Shown: positions 17,626-26,629, numbered from the stretch's first letter. The stretch: DNA of 64,000 bases from AP-15 sp963732095 (GCA_963732095.1 CAVSZA010000026.1:62001-126000), one strand, 5' to 3'. The notes: generated by a model not told the origin, from the letters alone. A program made the numbers and translations.

Positions 17626-18655
17626 GGTAAAGGCTGATACTCAGCGTCCGTATCCGCTGGACTTCGCGCACCGCGTCGGCGATCCGCTCGGGGCTCGGGA
17701 TGTAGAGCTTCTCCAAGGACGGCGCGAACGGCACCGGGGTGTGCGGTGCGGTCACCCGCTTGACCGGGGCCTTCAGAGACGCGAACGCCCGGTCGGCCAC
17801 GAGCGCTGCGATGTCGGCGGCCATGCTGCAGCGGGGTGTCGCCTCGTCGACGACGACCAGCCGGCCGGTGCGCTCGACACTTTCGAGGATCGTGTCCTCG
17901 TCGAGCGGCGAGGTCGTGCGCGGGTCGATCAGCTCGCACTCGATCCCTTCCTTCGCGAGCGTATCGATCGCCTCGTCGGCGTAATGCACCATGCGCGAGA
18001 GCGCGACGATGGTCACGTCGTCGCCGTCGCGGACGATGTTGGCTTCGCCGAACGGGATCGTATAGGGCTCGTCGGGGACCTCGGTGCGCAGATCGTACAT
18101 CAGCTTGTGCTCGCAGAAGATCACCGGGTCGTCATCGCGGATCGCTTGGATCAGCAGACCCTTGGCGTCATAGGCGTTGGACGGCACGACGCATTTGAGC
18201 CCCGGCACCGAGGTGAAGATGTGATAGGGGCTTTGGGAATGCTGGGCCGCGGCGCTGCGGCCGGCGCCGATCATCGTGCGGATGACCAGCGGGGTCTTGG
18301 CCTTGCCGCCGAACATGTAGCGGAATTTCGCAGCCTGGTTGTAGATCTGGTCGAAACAGACGCCGAAGAAATCCGAGAACATCAGCTCGGCGACCGGGCG
18401 CAACCCGGTGACCGCGGCCCCGGCGGCGGCGCCCATGATCGCCAACTCGGTGATCGGCGTGTCGATGACCCTGGTCTCGCCGAATTCCCCGAACAGCCCC
18501 TTCGTCACGCCGAGCACGCCGCCATAGGCGTCGCGCTGGCCCTGCGAGCCGGCGCCGCCCGCCACGTCCTCGCCGATCACGACGACGCGCGGGTCGCGGC
18601 GCATTTCCTGCGCGAGCGCTTCGTTGAGCGCTTGGCGGATCGATTTCAGTGCCAT
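17585..18655 (-). CDS. acoB: Acetoin dehydrogenase E1 beta subunit (AcoB-like), with repeat-derived C-terminal tail
   Basis: A 356-residue E1 beta subunit of a TPP-dependent 2-oxo acid/acetoin dehydrogenase. MALKSIRQALNEALAQEM starts the pyrimidine-binding domain, with VIGEDVAGGAG, FGEFGETRVIDTPITEL and EHKLMYDLRTEVP; the transketolase C domain contains ECELIDPRTTSPLDEDTI. Family members usually end soon after SPERIADAV; here the frame runs on through a dispersed repeat, giving the tail LVTLAKAGVQEPG. The longer open frame to 19483 reads through acoA out of frame and is rejected. Eleven bases separate it from acoA. Confidence 0.92.
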   Translation of the reverse strand: MALKSIRQALNEALAQEMRRDPRVVVIGEDVAGGAGSQGQRDAYGGVLGVTKGLFGEFGETRVIDTPITELAIMGAAAGAAVTGLRPVAELMFSDFFGVCFDQIYNQAAKFRYMFGGKAKTPLVIRTMIGAGRSAAAQHSQSPYHIFTSVPGLKCVVPSNAYDAKGLLIQAIRDDDPVIFCEHKLMYDLRTEVPDEPYTIPFGEANIVRDGDDVTIVALSRMVHYADEAIDTLAKEGIECELIDPRTTSPLDEDTILESVERTGRLVVVDEATPRCSMAADIAALVADRAFASLKAPVKRVTAPHTPVPFAPSLEKLYIPSPERIADAVREVQRIRTLSISLYLVTLAKAGVQEPG

Positions 18656-18666
18656 CGCCCGCTCCC

Positions 18667-19635
18667 TCAGTAAGAGACATAGACGTCGCGCATGAGCGCG
18701 TCGGTGTCGGGAGGTGGCGCCGCCCACGCGACTTCGACCGCATGGTCGATCAGCGCGCCGACCTCGCTGTCGACGCGGTCGAGATCTGCCCCGTCGAGGA
18801 GTCCGGCCTCGCCGACGCGGCGACGGAAGTGTTTCAGGCAATCGCGGTCCTCCCGCAGCCGGCGCACTTCGTCTTTGCCGCGATAGAGCTGGGCGTCGCC
18901 CGAGTGATGGCCGTAGAAGCGGCAAGTGTCGACCTCGATCGCGCTCGGGCCTCCGCCGGCGCGGGCGCGCTCGACTGCCTCGCGCGCCGCCTCGTGCACC
19001 TCGAAGAAATCGTCGCCGCTGACTTTGACGGCCGGCAATCCGAAGCCGGCAGCGCGACCGGCGATGTCGCGGCTGCCGACCGCATACTCGAACGGGGTGC
19101 CTTCTCCGTACTGGTTGTTCTCGAACACGAAGATCGCCGGCAATTTCAGCACCACTGCCATGTTGATCGCCTCGAAGGTGGTGCCCTGGTTCGAGCCGCC
19201 GTCGCCGGTGAACGAGACGGCAACTGTATTGCGGCCGAGCGTCTTGGCGGTCAGCGCCGCGCCGACGACGAGCGGCGGCCCGCCGCCGACGATGCCGTTG
19301 GCGCCGAGCATGCCGCATTCGAGGTCGGCGATATGCATGGACCCGCCCTTGCCGCCGCACAGCCCGGTCTTTTTCGCGAACAGCTCCTGCATCATCAGGG
19401 TCGGGTCGCAGCCCTTGGCGATGCTGTGGCCGTGCCCGCGATGGGTGCTGGCGATATAATCCTGCGGCCCGAGATGTATGCATACGCCGACGGCAGCGGC
19501 CTCTTCGCCGGCATAAAGATGCACAAAGCCTGGAATGCCGCCTTTCGAAAACTCCTCCTGCACGCGCTCCTCAAAGCGGCGGATCGTGGCCATGTCACGA
19601 TAGGCTTTGAGCAATTCCTCGCGGCTCAGCTGCAC
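18667..19635 (-). CDS. acoA: Acetoin dehydrogenase E1 alpha subunit (AcoA-like)
   Basis: A 322-residue TPP-binding E1 alpha subunit. Visible are ATIRRFEERVQEEF, GFVHLYAGEEAAAVG, STHRGHGHSIAKG and the TPP motif GDGGSNQGTTFEAINMAVV with ENNQYGEGTPFEY. FYGHHSGDAQLYR is close to the acetoin-type signature. With AcoB it oxidatively cleaves acetoin (or decarboxylates a related substrate) and loads acetyl groups on the AcoC lipoyl arm. It follows cbpM by 90 bases on the same strand and may have its own promoter there. Confidence 0.92.
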   Translation of the reverse strand: MQLSREELLKAYRDMATIRRFEERVQEEFSKGGIPGFVHLYAGEEAAAVGVCIHLGPQDYIASTHRGHGHSIAKGCDPTLMMQELFAKKTGLCGGKGGSMHIADLECGMLGANGIVGGGPPLVVGAALTAKTLGRNTVAVSFTGDGGSNQGTTFEAINMAVVLKLPAIFVFENNQYGEGTPFEYAVGSRDIAGRAAGFGLPAVKVSGDDFFEVHEAAREAVERARAGGGPSAIEVDTCRFYGHHSGDAQLYRGKDEVRRLREDRDCLKHFRRRVGEAGLLDGADLDRVDSEVGALIDHAVEVAWAAPPPDTDALMRDVYVSY

Positions 19636-19725
19636 GTCATCCTCCCTGTGCTAATCGCCAGGGCTGATTCTGCCTGCTTCGCCGCCGCTTCACAATCGCG
19701 GCTTTGCCCAGGGCGCCCAGGGGGG

Positions 19726-20070
19726 TCAGTCGTGCGGGATTTCCGGTCCGGTTCGTGGCGGCAGCGCGCGCCTGACGGCGGCCTGGACCTCCTGCGGCTG
19801 GGCCGCCAGTGCGTCGCACATCCGGCGCAATTGGCGGCGCAGGTCGTAGACCTGGTCGAGGAGTCCGAGGACCAGCGGCAGCGTCTCGTCGTCGATCGCG
19901 AATTCCTGGCGGATTTCCAGGATGAGCTCGACCCGCGCGACGTCAACCTCGTGAAAGAGCCAGGTGTGGTCGCGCCGTTCGGGCAATACCCAGCGATTTT
20001 CGACCCACCGGATCAGCTCGCGGCGGTCGAGCCCGCTCATTTGGCGCAGCAACTCGTCGAGCGCGATCAT
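19726..20070 (-). CDS. cbpM: Chaperone modulator CbpM
   Basis: A 114-residue MerR-like helical protein that binds and modulates the DnaJ-like CbpA. MIALDELLRQMSGLDRRELIRWVENRWV is the typical N-terminus, followed by an acidic helical region and QVYDLRRQLRRMCDALAAQP. The start ATG 20070 overlaps the cbpA stop by four bases, the standard cbpA-cbpM coupling. A longer frame extending to 20712 runs antisense-like through cbpA in the wrong phase and is not used. Confidence 0.88.
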   Translation of the reverse strand: MIALDELLRQMSGLDRRELIRWVENRWVLPERRDHTWLFHEVDVARVELILEIRQEFAIDDETLPLVLGLLDQVYDLRRQLRRMCDALAAQPQEVQAAVRRALPPRTGPEIPHD

Positions 20071-20990
20071 GCGCGGGGCATCCCCTGCCGCGGATCGAAC
20101 GGGTGTTGCGGCGCCCATTTTTCGAGAAAGGCCTCGAGCTCGGGATCCGAGCTGGGTCCGACGAACACCTTGAGAGTGACGATTTCGTCGCCCGGACTCT
20201 TTTTCTGGATGCCTTTGCCGCGCAGCCGCAATTGCCTTCCGGTATCGGATCCCTTCGTTATCGTCATCGTCACCGGTCCCGTCACCGTCGGCACCGACAC
20301 CCTCGCCCCGAGCACCGCCTCGGCAAGGCTCACCGGCAATTCGAGCAGGACATTGTCGCCGTCCCGGCGAAACAGCGGATGGGGTGCGACGTGCACTTCG
20401 ATCAGGGCATCGCCGGCCGTGCCGCCGCCAAAGCCGGGGCCGCCCTTGCCTCTGAGCCGCAGCACCTGACCGTCTTCGACCCCGGCGGGTATCGTTACGT
20501 CGAGCCATTCCTCGGGGGCGAGCGACAGCCGCTGCTTGCCGCCGGTCGCCGCCATGACGAAATCGACGGTCAAAGTGAAATGCCGGTCGGCGCCGCGTGC
20601 CTTGAACCCCGCCCCGCCCTCGCCGCGCCGCCTGCGCCCGGCCGAGCCGAACGCCGCGAACAAATCTTCGAGATCGTTCAGATCCATCTCGCCTTCGGGC
20701 TGGTATCGCCACCCCTGCGCGCCTTCCGCATGGCCTCTATAATAGCCGCGCGGCGGCCGCTCGGCGCCGGTTTCGTCGATTTCACCCCTGTCATATCGCG
20801 CCCGCTTATCGGGATCGGAAAGCAGATCGTAGGCGGCGGAGATCGACTTGAAGCGCGCTTCGGCTTCGGGCTTGCCGGGGTTTAGGTCCGGGTGAAACTG
20901 CTTGGCGAGCTTGCGGTAGACTTTTCGGATCTCGTCCGCGCTCGTGTCGGGTTTGACGCCGAGCACCTCGTACGGTGTTTGCGCTGCCAT
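20067..20990 (-). CDS. cbpA: DnaJ-like co-chaperone CbpA
   Basis: A 307-residue type II J-protein. The J domain (residues ~5-70) has YEVLGVKPDTSADEIRKVYRKLAK and the HPD triad in FHPDLNPG. A glycine-rich linker follows (~110-130), then two substrate-binding domains; the cysteine-rich zinc finger of DnaJ is absent, as in CbpA. It stimulates DnaK. It begins six bases after the protease gene stop and overlaps cbpM, so protease, co-chaperone and modulator form a stress-related operon. Confidence 0.92.
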   Translation of the reverse strand: MAAQTPYEVLGVKPDTSADEIRKVYRKLAKQFHPDLNPGKPEAEARFKSISAAYDLLSDPDKRARYDRGEIDETGAERPPRGYYRGHAEGAQGWRYQPEGEMDLNDLEDLFAAFGSAGRRRRGEGGAGFKARGADRHFTLTVDFVMAATGGKQRLSLAPEEWLDVTIPAGVEDGQVLRLRGKGGPGFGGGTAGDALIEVHVAPHPLFRRDGDNVLLELPVSLAEAVLGARVSVPTVTGPVTMTITKGSDTGRQLRLRGKGIQKKSPGDEIVTLKVFVGPSSDPELEAFLEKWAPQHPFDPRQGMPRA

Positions 20991-20996
20991 CCGGGG

Positions 20997-22115
20997 TCAG
21001 CGCTGCCTCTGGCGCACACGCTGCGCAGTGGTCGTGGCCTTTTCAATGCGGACCGTCACACTGCGTTCCGCGCCGCCGCGTTCGACGGTGAGCTCGACGT
21101 CGTCGCCAATCCGCGACAGCCCGACACGATTGCGCAGCTCGGTGCCGCTGCGCATCGGCGCGCCATTGATCGCCACGACCAAATCATTGGTCCGCAACCC
21201 AGCGCGCTCGGCGGGCGAACCGGGCTCGACGCGAGCGATCACCGCCCCTTGCGTGTGCCTGGTGCCGAGCGCCTGGGCGAGGTCGGGCGTCAGATCCTGG
21301 ATCGCCACCCCAATACGGCCGCGCTTGATCTCCCCGTAATTGACCAGCTGATCCATGACCTGGCGAGCCATGTTGATCGGCACGGCAAAGCCGATGCCGA
21401 TATTGCCGCCGCCGGGCGCCAGGATCGCCGTATTGATGCCGACAACGCGGCCCTGCAGATCGACCAATGGGCCGCCGGAATTGCCGGGATTGATCGACGC
21501 GTCGGTTTGGATGAAATCCTCATAGCCTTCGATCCCCAGACCGCTGCGCCCGAGCGCGCTGATGATGCCCGAGGTCACGGTCTGGCCGAGACCGAACGGA
21601 TTGCCGATCGCCAGCACGAAATCGCCAACCTGCAGACGGTCGGAATCGCCGATCGGCACCGCCGTCAAACCGCCCGCGGGGACCTGCAACACGGCGATGT
21701 CCGTGTCGGGGTCGCGGCCGATCAATTTCGCAGTCAGTCGCCGGTTGTCCTTGGTCGTAACCTCGATGCTGGTCGCATTCTCGACGACATGCGCGTTGGT
21801 CATCACATAGCCTTGCGCGGCGTCGACAATGACGCCCGAGCCGGTGGCTTGCGTCTCGTGCTCGACCGGCTGCTGCTGCAGGTTAAAGAAGCGGCGGACC
21901 ATCGGGTCTTGCAGCAGCGGGTTGTCTTCCCGCACCCGCCCGCGCACGGAGATGCCGACGACGCCTGGGGTGATCCGGCTGACCACCGGCGCCAGGGTCT
22001 GGACGGGCGCGCCATCGGCCAAAGGTATTGGCGCTCCGGCGAGAACAGGGGAAACGATGCCCGTCGTCAGGGCGATTCCGCCGGAGACAACGAGTGCTGA
22101 CAAGACCCGCTTCAT
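20997..22115 (-). CDS. HtrA/DegP-family periplasmic serine protease with one PDZ domain
   Basis: A 372-residue S1C protease. MKRVLSALVVSGGIALTTG...VLAGAP is a signal peptide, so ATG 22115 is preferred over the more distal 22172. The catalytic triad is H in VMTNAHVVENA, D in DPDTDIAVLQV and S in INPGNSGGPLVD. A single PDZ domain follows (GVAIQDLTPDLAQALG, VEPGSPAERAGLRTNDLVVAING). The usual second PDZ of DegP is missing, giving a DegS/HhoB-like size. It probably degrades misfolded envelope proteins and heads the operon with cbpA-cbpM. Confidence 0.92.
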   Translation of the reverse strand: MKRVLSALVVSGGIALTTGIVSPVLAGAPIPLADGAPVQTLAPVVSRITPGVVGISVRGRVREDNPLLQDPMVRRFFNLQQQPVEHETQATGSGVIVDAAQGYVMTNAHVVENATSIEVTTKDNRRLTAKLIGRDPDTDIAVLQVPAGGLTAVPIGDSDRLQVGDFVLAIGNPFGLGQTVTSGIISALGRSGLGIEGYEDFIQTDASINPGNSGGPLVDLQGRVVGINTAILAPGGGNIGIGFAVPINMARQVMDQLVNYGEIKRGRIGVAIQDLTPDLAQALGTRHTQGAVIARVEPGSPAERAGLRTNDLVVAINGAPMRSGTELRNRVGLSRIGDDVELTVERGGAERSVTVRIEKATTTAQRVRQRQR

Positions 22116-22360
22116 CGCTGTGGAGACCTTAGGCTGGCAGACACCCGTTTCCGGTAAACAAACCGCCAGCAAGAATGTTTCCGGTGGTGATTTAATCTAA
22201 CCTCTCGCGCCATGGCTTCAAGGGACGCTCGGTCCCAGGGTTGGCAGCACTCTTTTCGGCGAGCTGCTAACATGCTGTTTAGGCCCGGTTTTTTTGTTGC
22301 TGCGGCGAAACCGACGGAGCATGCTCGCGGCAAGCGCGAGCGAGCCGAGAGGAGACCCGA

Positions 22361-22621
22361 ATGACCGCCATTCCCCACCTTGGTGAGTATCGGCTGACCA
22401 CGGCCGAGATCATCTACCGGATGCCGGACCATCCCGATCTGCTGCAGAGCTTTATCTGGCAGAAGCTCGACCTCGCTCCGGAATATCCCGAGCTCCGCCG
22501 CTTTCTGGAATTCTGGAGCCGCAACATCGAGGGCAAGCTGCATTCGGTGAAAGTCGGGCAGGCGCAGTCCGCCGGCCGCGGCCGGTTCCGCCACGTCAGC
22601 ACATCGCTGCGCCTGCATTAG
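22361..22621 (+). CDS. usg: Usg-family protein
   Basis: An 86-residue protein matching the alphaproteobacterial Usg family, named for a gene found near trp genes. Typical sequence: LGEYRLTTAEIIYRMPDHPDLLQSFIWQKLDLAPEYPELRRFLEFW. The role is unknown; no membrane or metal motif is visible. The ribosome binding site AGAGGAGA precedes ATG 22361. It is divergent from the protease gene (245-base gap) and followed 17 bases later by the oxidoreductase. Confidence 0.85.
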   Translation: MTAIPHLGEYRLTTAEIIYRMPDHPDLLQSFIWQKLDLAPEYPELRRFLEFWSRNIEGKLHSVKVGQAQSAGRGRFRHVSTSLRLH

Positions 22622-22638
22622 CCGCAGGCTCGCAAACG

Positions 22639-23577
22639 ATGCCGCCACAGATCGGGTATCTGTTGCCGACCCGGGAGCGGGTCATGGAGGGTCGGCCGGA
22701 AACCGCGCCTTTGCTGGAGCTCGCGGCGCGCGCCGAGGGATTGGGCTTCGATTCGGTGTGGGTCGGGGATTCGCTGCTGGCCCGGCCGCGACATGATCCG
22801 CTCACTCTGCTGGCCGCGGTGGCGGCACGCACGCGAAAGGCGGCGCTCGGCACTGCCGTCTTCTTGCCGGCGCTGCGCAATCCGGTGGTGCTGGCGCATC
22901 AGCTCGCCACGCTCGATCAGATCAGCGAGGGACGGCTCGTCCTCGGGGCGGGCATCGCCAGCGACGTGGCCAATATACGCGCAGAATTCGCGGCGGCAGG
23001 CGTGCCGTTCGAAAGCCGCGTCGGGCGCATGATGGAAGGCCTGCGGCTGGCCCGCGCCTTGTGGACCGGGAAGCCGGTCGACTGGCAAGGCCGCTGGCCG
23101 GTGCAAGGCGGTGTGCTGGGGCCGACCCCCTACCGCGCCGGCGGGCCGCCGATCTGGATGGCGGGTTCGGTGCCGCGCGCCCTCGAACGGGCCGCTCGGC
23201 ATTTCGACGGCTGGTTCGCCAACGAGGCCGACCTCGGCCGCTGGAAGCAACAATGGGCCGAGGTGCAGCAGATCCTTCGCGAAGCCGGACGCGACGCCGG
23301 CGGGTTCGTAGCCGCGATCTATGTGACCCTGGCGATCGACGAGGACGCCACTCGCGCCGAGCATCGCATTGACGCGTTCCTCGAACGATACTACGGGCAA
23401 CCGGCCGAAGTGCTGCGCCGCAGGCAGGCCGTCTTTGGCGGTCCGCCTTCCGGTGCGGCCGAATTCCTTCGGGGCTTCACCGCTGCCGGCGCTACTCACG
23501 TAATCGTCCGTCTGGTCGGTGATCCGGACCGGCAGCTCGAAACCGTGGCCGGCTTTAGCGCACAGCTCGGCAGATAA
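22639..23577 (+). CDS. Luciferase-like (LLM class) flavin-dependent oxidoreductase
   Basis: A 312-residue TIM-barrel oxidoreductase of the bacterial luciferase superfamily, using FMN or F420. Motifs: LELAARAEGLGFDSVWVGDSLLARPRHDPLTLLAAVAARTRK, LGTAVFLPALRNPVVLAHQLATLDQISEGRLVLGAG and a conserved DGWFANEAD. Substrate and cofactor cannot be told from sequence. ATG 22639 follows usg closely, so they are probably cotranscribed. Confidence 0.85.
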   Translation: MPPQIGYLLPTRERVMEGRPETAPLLELAARAEGLGFDSVWVGDSLLARPRHDPLTLLAAVAARTRKAALGTAVFLPALRNPVVLAHQLATLDQISEGRLVLGAGIASDVANIRAEFAAAGVPFESRVGRMMEGLRLARALWTGKPVDWQGRWPVQGGVLGPTPYRAGGPPIWMAGSVPRALERAARHFDGWFANEADLGRWKQQWAEVQQILREAGRDAGGFVAAIYVTLAIDEDATRAEHRIDAFLERYYGQPAEVLRRRQAVFGGPPSGAAEFLRGFTAAGATHVIVRLVGDPDRQLETVAGFSAQLGR

Positions 23578-23848
23578 TCTCTTGAAATCCGACCCGTCAT
23601 TGCGAGTTCCATACCGGCCGGGCGGCCGACCCACCCTGGATGAAACCGTCGGGAAGCGGGCGGGGTGGAGTAGGGTTGTGGTGCGGTCGGCACTCCATGG
23701 CGCGCGAGAGCCCGGTTGCGAGTTGGACCCTGGGAGCCTGGGAAGACCCCCACTGGCGCGGAGGGGCGGCGACGTCCCGAGCACGCTTGCGAGATTTCAT
23801 TTTTATCAGAGGCGCCCCCGCCGGCGGTGCCGGTATAGAGGATCGCCT

Positions 23849-24543
23849 ATGGCAGTCATGGACGAAGTGTTGCCGGGCTGGACGTGCACAAGCAGACGGT
23901 GGTCGCCTGCGTCAGGTTGATGGTCGGCCGCAAGGCGGTGCGCGAGTGCCGAACCTTCGGCACGACGACGGACAGCCTGATGGGCTTGCTGGGGTAGCTG
24001 AGAGCGTCGCGATGCAGCCACGTGGCGATGGAAGCGACGGGGGTCTATTGGACAGCTGTGTGGAAGATCCTGAGTGACGGGGAGTTCGACCTGCTGGTTG
24101 CCAATGCGGCCCACATCAAGAATGTTCCTGGCCGCAAGACCGACCTGAACGACGCGATGTGGATCGCCGATTTGATGGCCTGCGGGTTGATCAAGGCGAG
24201 CTTTGTACCGGAAGAGGCGTTCCAGGAGCTGCGCTCGCTGATGCGCCCGCGCAAGCAACTGGGCCGCGAGCAGACGCGGCATGTGCAGCGGATCCACAAG
24301 ACGCTCGAAGAGGCGAACATCAACCCCGGATTTAATCCGGGGGACATCCCGGGCGTGAGCGGGCGGCGGATGATCGAGGCGATGATCGAGGGGGTGCGCA
24401 ACCCACACCAGCTCGCGGCATTGGCCCATCGGGGTATCAAGGCATCGCCGCAGCAGTTGTATGATGCGCTGCATGGGCGGCTGACCGATCATCATCGCTT
24501 CCTGCTAAAGCTCCATCTCGGACAATGGGACAGGCTCGATGCG
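23849..24543 (+). pseudogene. Decayed IS110-family transposase, frameshifted and truncated
   Basis: Reading frame 1 gives GLDVHKQTVVACVR (from about 23875), then an in-frame TAG at 23996 where family members have tryptophan, then VAMEATGVYWTAVW, KTDLNDAMWIADLMA and RTLEEANI-type helices. This is the RuvC-like DEDD nuclease half of IS110 transposases. The likely ATG (23849/23858) is in another frame, so a shift lies between 23858 and 23875. The C-terminal domain with the catalytic serine is absent: the frame ends at 24552 in foreign sequence (cyclase relic). The element is therefore inactive. IS110 elements lack ordinary terminal inverted repeats, so the ends are undefined. The left 270 bases (23578-23848) are noncoding. 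Confidence 0.85.
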
Positions 24544-24640
24544 GCCAGGTAACAATAATCTCATCGCCGACATAGGCATGGACCTCCCCGTCGTGGTCGG
24601 CAATCGGTTGATCGATGTCGAAAAAGAACCGGGTGATCAG
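24541..24640 (-). pseudogene. Relic of a class III adenylate/guanylate cyclase catalytic domain
   Basis: The minus strand reads DLITRFFFDIDQPIADHD, then GEVHAYVGDEIIVTWP. This matches the conserved GDE(I/V)xxTWP region of class III cyclases almost residue for residue. It has no start, no stop of its own and no continuation on either side: the right part fades into unrelated sequence and the left end abuts the IS110 relic. It is best explained as a fragment left by insertion and deletion. Confidence 0.65.
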
Positions 24641-24696
24641 ATCGACCGCGATACCGACGATCCAGGCCGAACACCTGGCGAGGGCCGGGTTTCGCG

Positions 24697-25884
24697 CTAC
24701 ACGAGCGCTCGCTCTCGAGGCAGTGTCACCGGGATCTTGTAGAGGCTCACCGCGTTTTCGAAAACCAGTCGGTGGAGCGCCGCTTTACCGAGAGCCGCCT
24801 CCACGGGAGCGTGTCCCATCGCCTTGGAGTGCGGCCACGGGCTGTCAAGACCAGGGAAGTCGCTGGCCCACAGGAAGTTCTGCAAGCCAATTTCGGGCAC
24901 GCGCCGGAAACCGCCCTCTTCCTCGACCTCGAAGGTGAAGAAGACTTGGCGCTTGACGAACTCGGTCGGCTTGTCGGAAAGCGGGATGTCGGGCTTGAAG
25001 ACCGGTGTCGACGGCCCGCCAAAATCATACTCCCGGTCGAAGCGCCAGAACAGAAACGGGACCCACCCGACACCGGCCTCTTCGAGCACGAAGCGCACCC
25101 CGGGATGACGATCGCAAATGCCCGAGAAAACGACGGCGCTCATCAACTCCGCCATGAGCCCCATCGGGAAGTTCGCGACCGTCATCAGCGACTGGTTGCG
25201 CGGCTCCAGGCCTGCGACCCCCACCCCGATTTGGCGCGACCCGCCGCGCGGGTTGGCGTGCAAGTTGATCGGCATGCCGGTCTCCGCGGCTGCCGCCCAG
25301 ACCGGCTCCCACATCTGGTGCAATACGGGCTCGGGAGCGCCGACCCAGTCGAAGATGACCCCGGTGGGCAGGCCGAACTCCGCCACCCGCATCAGCTCGG
25401 CGACGGCCTCCTCAGGTGTCTGGCAGGGCAATGGGAGCAGCATGATGAACCGGCCATTCGACTCGTCGTACAATTCTCGCGCCCAGTCGTTGACAGCGCG
25501 AACGCAGGCGGCCCGCAGTTCCGGGTTCTTGATCGCGGAGATCTGCTCATAGGGACCGTTGACGAGCTCGGCATCGACCCCGTCGCGGTCCATGTCTTCG
25601 CAGCGATATCTGGCATTTGCCGCGCGGAAGACGCCGGGCTCCGGCTCCTCCGCCAAGCCCGCCCGCGTATAGCAGTTGACCGGCCCCCGGCCCACCCCGG
25701 CCCAGCCGACCCCGCTCCAATTGTGCCCCTCGACGACCCACTCGCGGGTGCCGTCCGGCCCCTTAGCGACCCGCGGCCCGTCATCCTGGAACTTTCTCGG
25801 CAGGCGCTTCGTCCACAGGTCGAAGGGGAGGTGCATCAGCCGGCAATGCCCATCTGCGGACACCACGCCAAATCTCTTCTCCAT
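24697..25884 (-). CDS. Amidohydrolase 2 family metal-dependent hydrolase
   Basis: A 395-residue amidohydrolase (PF04909-like TIM barrel). It begins MEKRFGVVSADGHCRLMHLPFDLW, the usual 'SADxH' opening, and contains MPINLHANPRGGSRQ, GVRFVLEEAGVGWVPFLFWR and FLWASDFPGLDSPWPHS, the expected metal and catalytic regions for decarboxylase/hydrolase members. ATG 25884 has a GAGAGGGGAAA ribosome binding site; the upstream extension to 26019 is not family-like. Substrate unknown. Its 3' end lies just beyond the IS110/cyclase debris. Confidence 0.85.
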   Translation of the reverse strand: MEKRFGVVSADGHCRLMHLPFDLWTKRLPRKFQDDGPRVAKGPDGTREWVVEGHNWSGVGWAGVGRGPVNCYTRAGLAEEPEPGVFRAANARYRCEDMDRDGVDAELVNGPYEQISAIKNPELRAACVRAVNDWARELYDESNGRFIMLLPLPCQTPEEAVAELMRVAEFGLPTGVIFDWVGAPEPVLHQMWEPVWAAAAETGMPINLHANPRGGSRQIGVGVAGLEPRNQSLMTVANFPMGLMAELMSAVVFSGICDRHPGVRFVLEEAGVGWVPFLFWRFDREYDFGGPSTPVFKPDIPLSDKPTEFVKRQVFFTFEVEEEGGFRRVPEIGLQNFLWASDFPGLDSPWPHSKAMGHAPVEAALGKAALHRLVFENAVSLYKIPVTLPRERALV

Positions 25885-26058
25885 GCGCGTTTCCCCTCTC
25901 CGAATGCCACGTTGAGCGAGGCTATCACACAGCCTTCTCACCCGGTAGGCCGGGTCGAGCGGCGTGAACAATAAGGCAGTGAGGCGGTGAGATGATTCAA
26001 AAGCGCGCTTTGCGCCCAAGGAATCCCTCTCACTGCCTCACCGCCTCGTTGTGACATG

Positions 26059-26595
26059 CTATTGCGGCGGGGATTTGCCTTCGACGTAGCTTTTCAGACG
26101 CTGCAGCTGCTCGTCGAGCACCCGGTCGACTTTGGGCGCCCATTGCTCCATGCCGCTGCGGATGTAGCCGCCGACGACATAGCTCAAGGTGACATTGGTG
26201 CCGCCCTCTCCCGGCTTCAATGTCCAGCTGAGCGTGCCGTCGACGCCCTCGGTCTGCAACGGGCCGAGCGCCCCGCGCAGACGCAATCCCTGGCTTGGCG
26301 CGGCATAGACGACCTGCAGATGCTGAACCGAGCCGCCATCCTTCAAACGCTCGCAAAAGCAGCCGCCCGCGTGCAGCTCGATGCTGAGGTTGCCGGCATC
26401 GTGCGAAAAGGTGTGAGAGGGGTCCCACCAGCGGCCGACCTCACCGAGCGCCGAATAAACCCGATCGGCAGGTCCTGCTATCGCGACGACGCTCGCGACC
26501 TCGAAACCGTTCGCGGTGACGGACTTTACCTCCGCCGAGGCCGGACCGGCGACGGCTAAGACCAGGATGAGCGGCGTCAGGCCCTTGGTCGGCAT
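26059..26595 (-). CDS. Exported SRPBCC-fold protein
   Basis: A 178-residue protein with a signal peptide (LTPLILVLAVAGPASAE) followed by a START-like SRPBCC fold: AIAGPADRVYSALGEVGRWWDPSHTFSH, IELHAGGCFCERLKDGG and LSWTLKPGEGGTNVTLSYVVGGY. This family binds hydrophobic ligands. A periplasmic location is inferred from the leader. It sits 34 bases downstream of the GST gene on the same strand and may belong to the arsR-led operon. Confidence 0.78.
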   Translation of the reverse strand: MPTKGLTPLILVLAVAGPASAEVKSVTANGFEVASVVAIAGPADRVYSALGEVGRWWDPSHTFSHDAGNLSIELHAGGCFCERLKDGGSVQHLQVVYAAPSQGLRLRGALGPLQTEGVDGTLSWTLKPGEGGTNVTLSYVVGGYIRSGMEQWAPKVDRVLDEQLQRLKSYVEGKSPPQ

Positions 26596-26629
26596 CGATC
26601 GGCCTCCCGATGCGCGGTTCGTAGCTTAG

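Noticed and set aside
17585..19483. A 632-residue minus-strand frame that would fuse acoA and acoB
   Set aside because: Only the last 356 residues are AcoB. The upstream part is acoA read in the wrong frame; AcoA has its own correct frame 18667-19635.
19726..20712. 328-residue frame ending as CbpM
   Set aside because: The first two thirds are cbpA in the wrong frame; CbpM similarity begins at ATG 20070.
23578..23848. Small frames before the IS110 relic on both strands
   Set aside because: Low-complexity, proline/arginine-rich translations with no family match; treated as noncoding flank.
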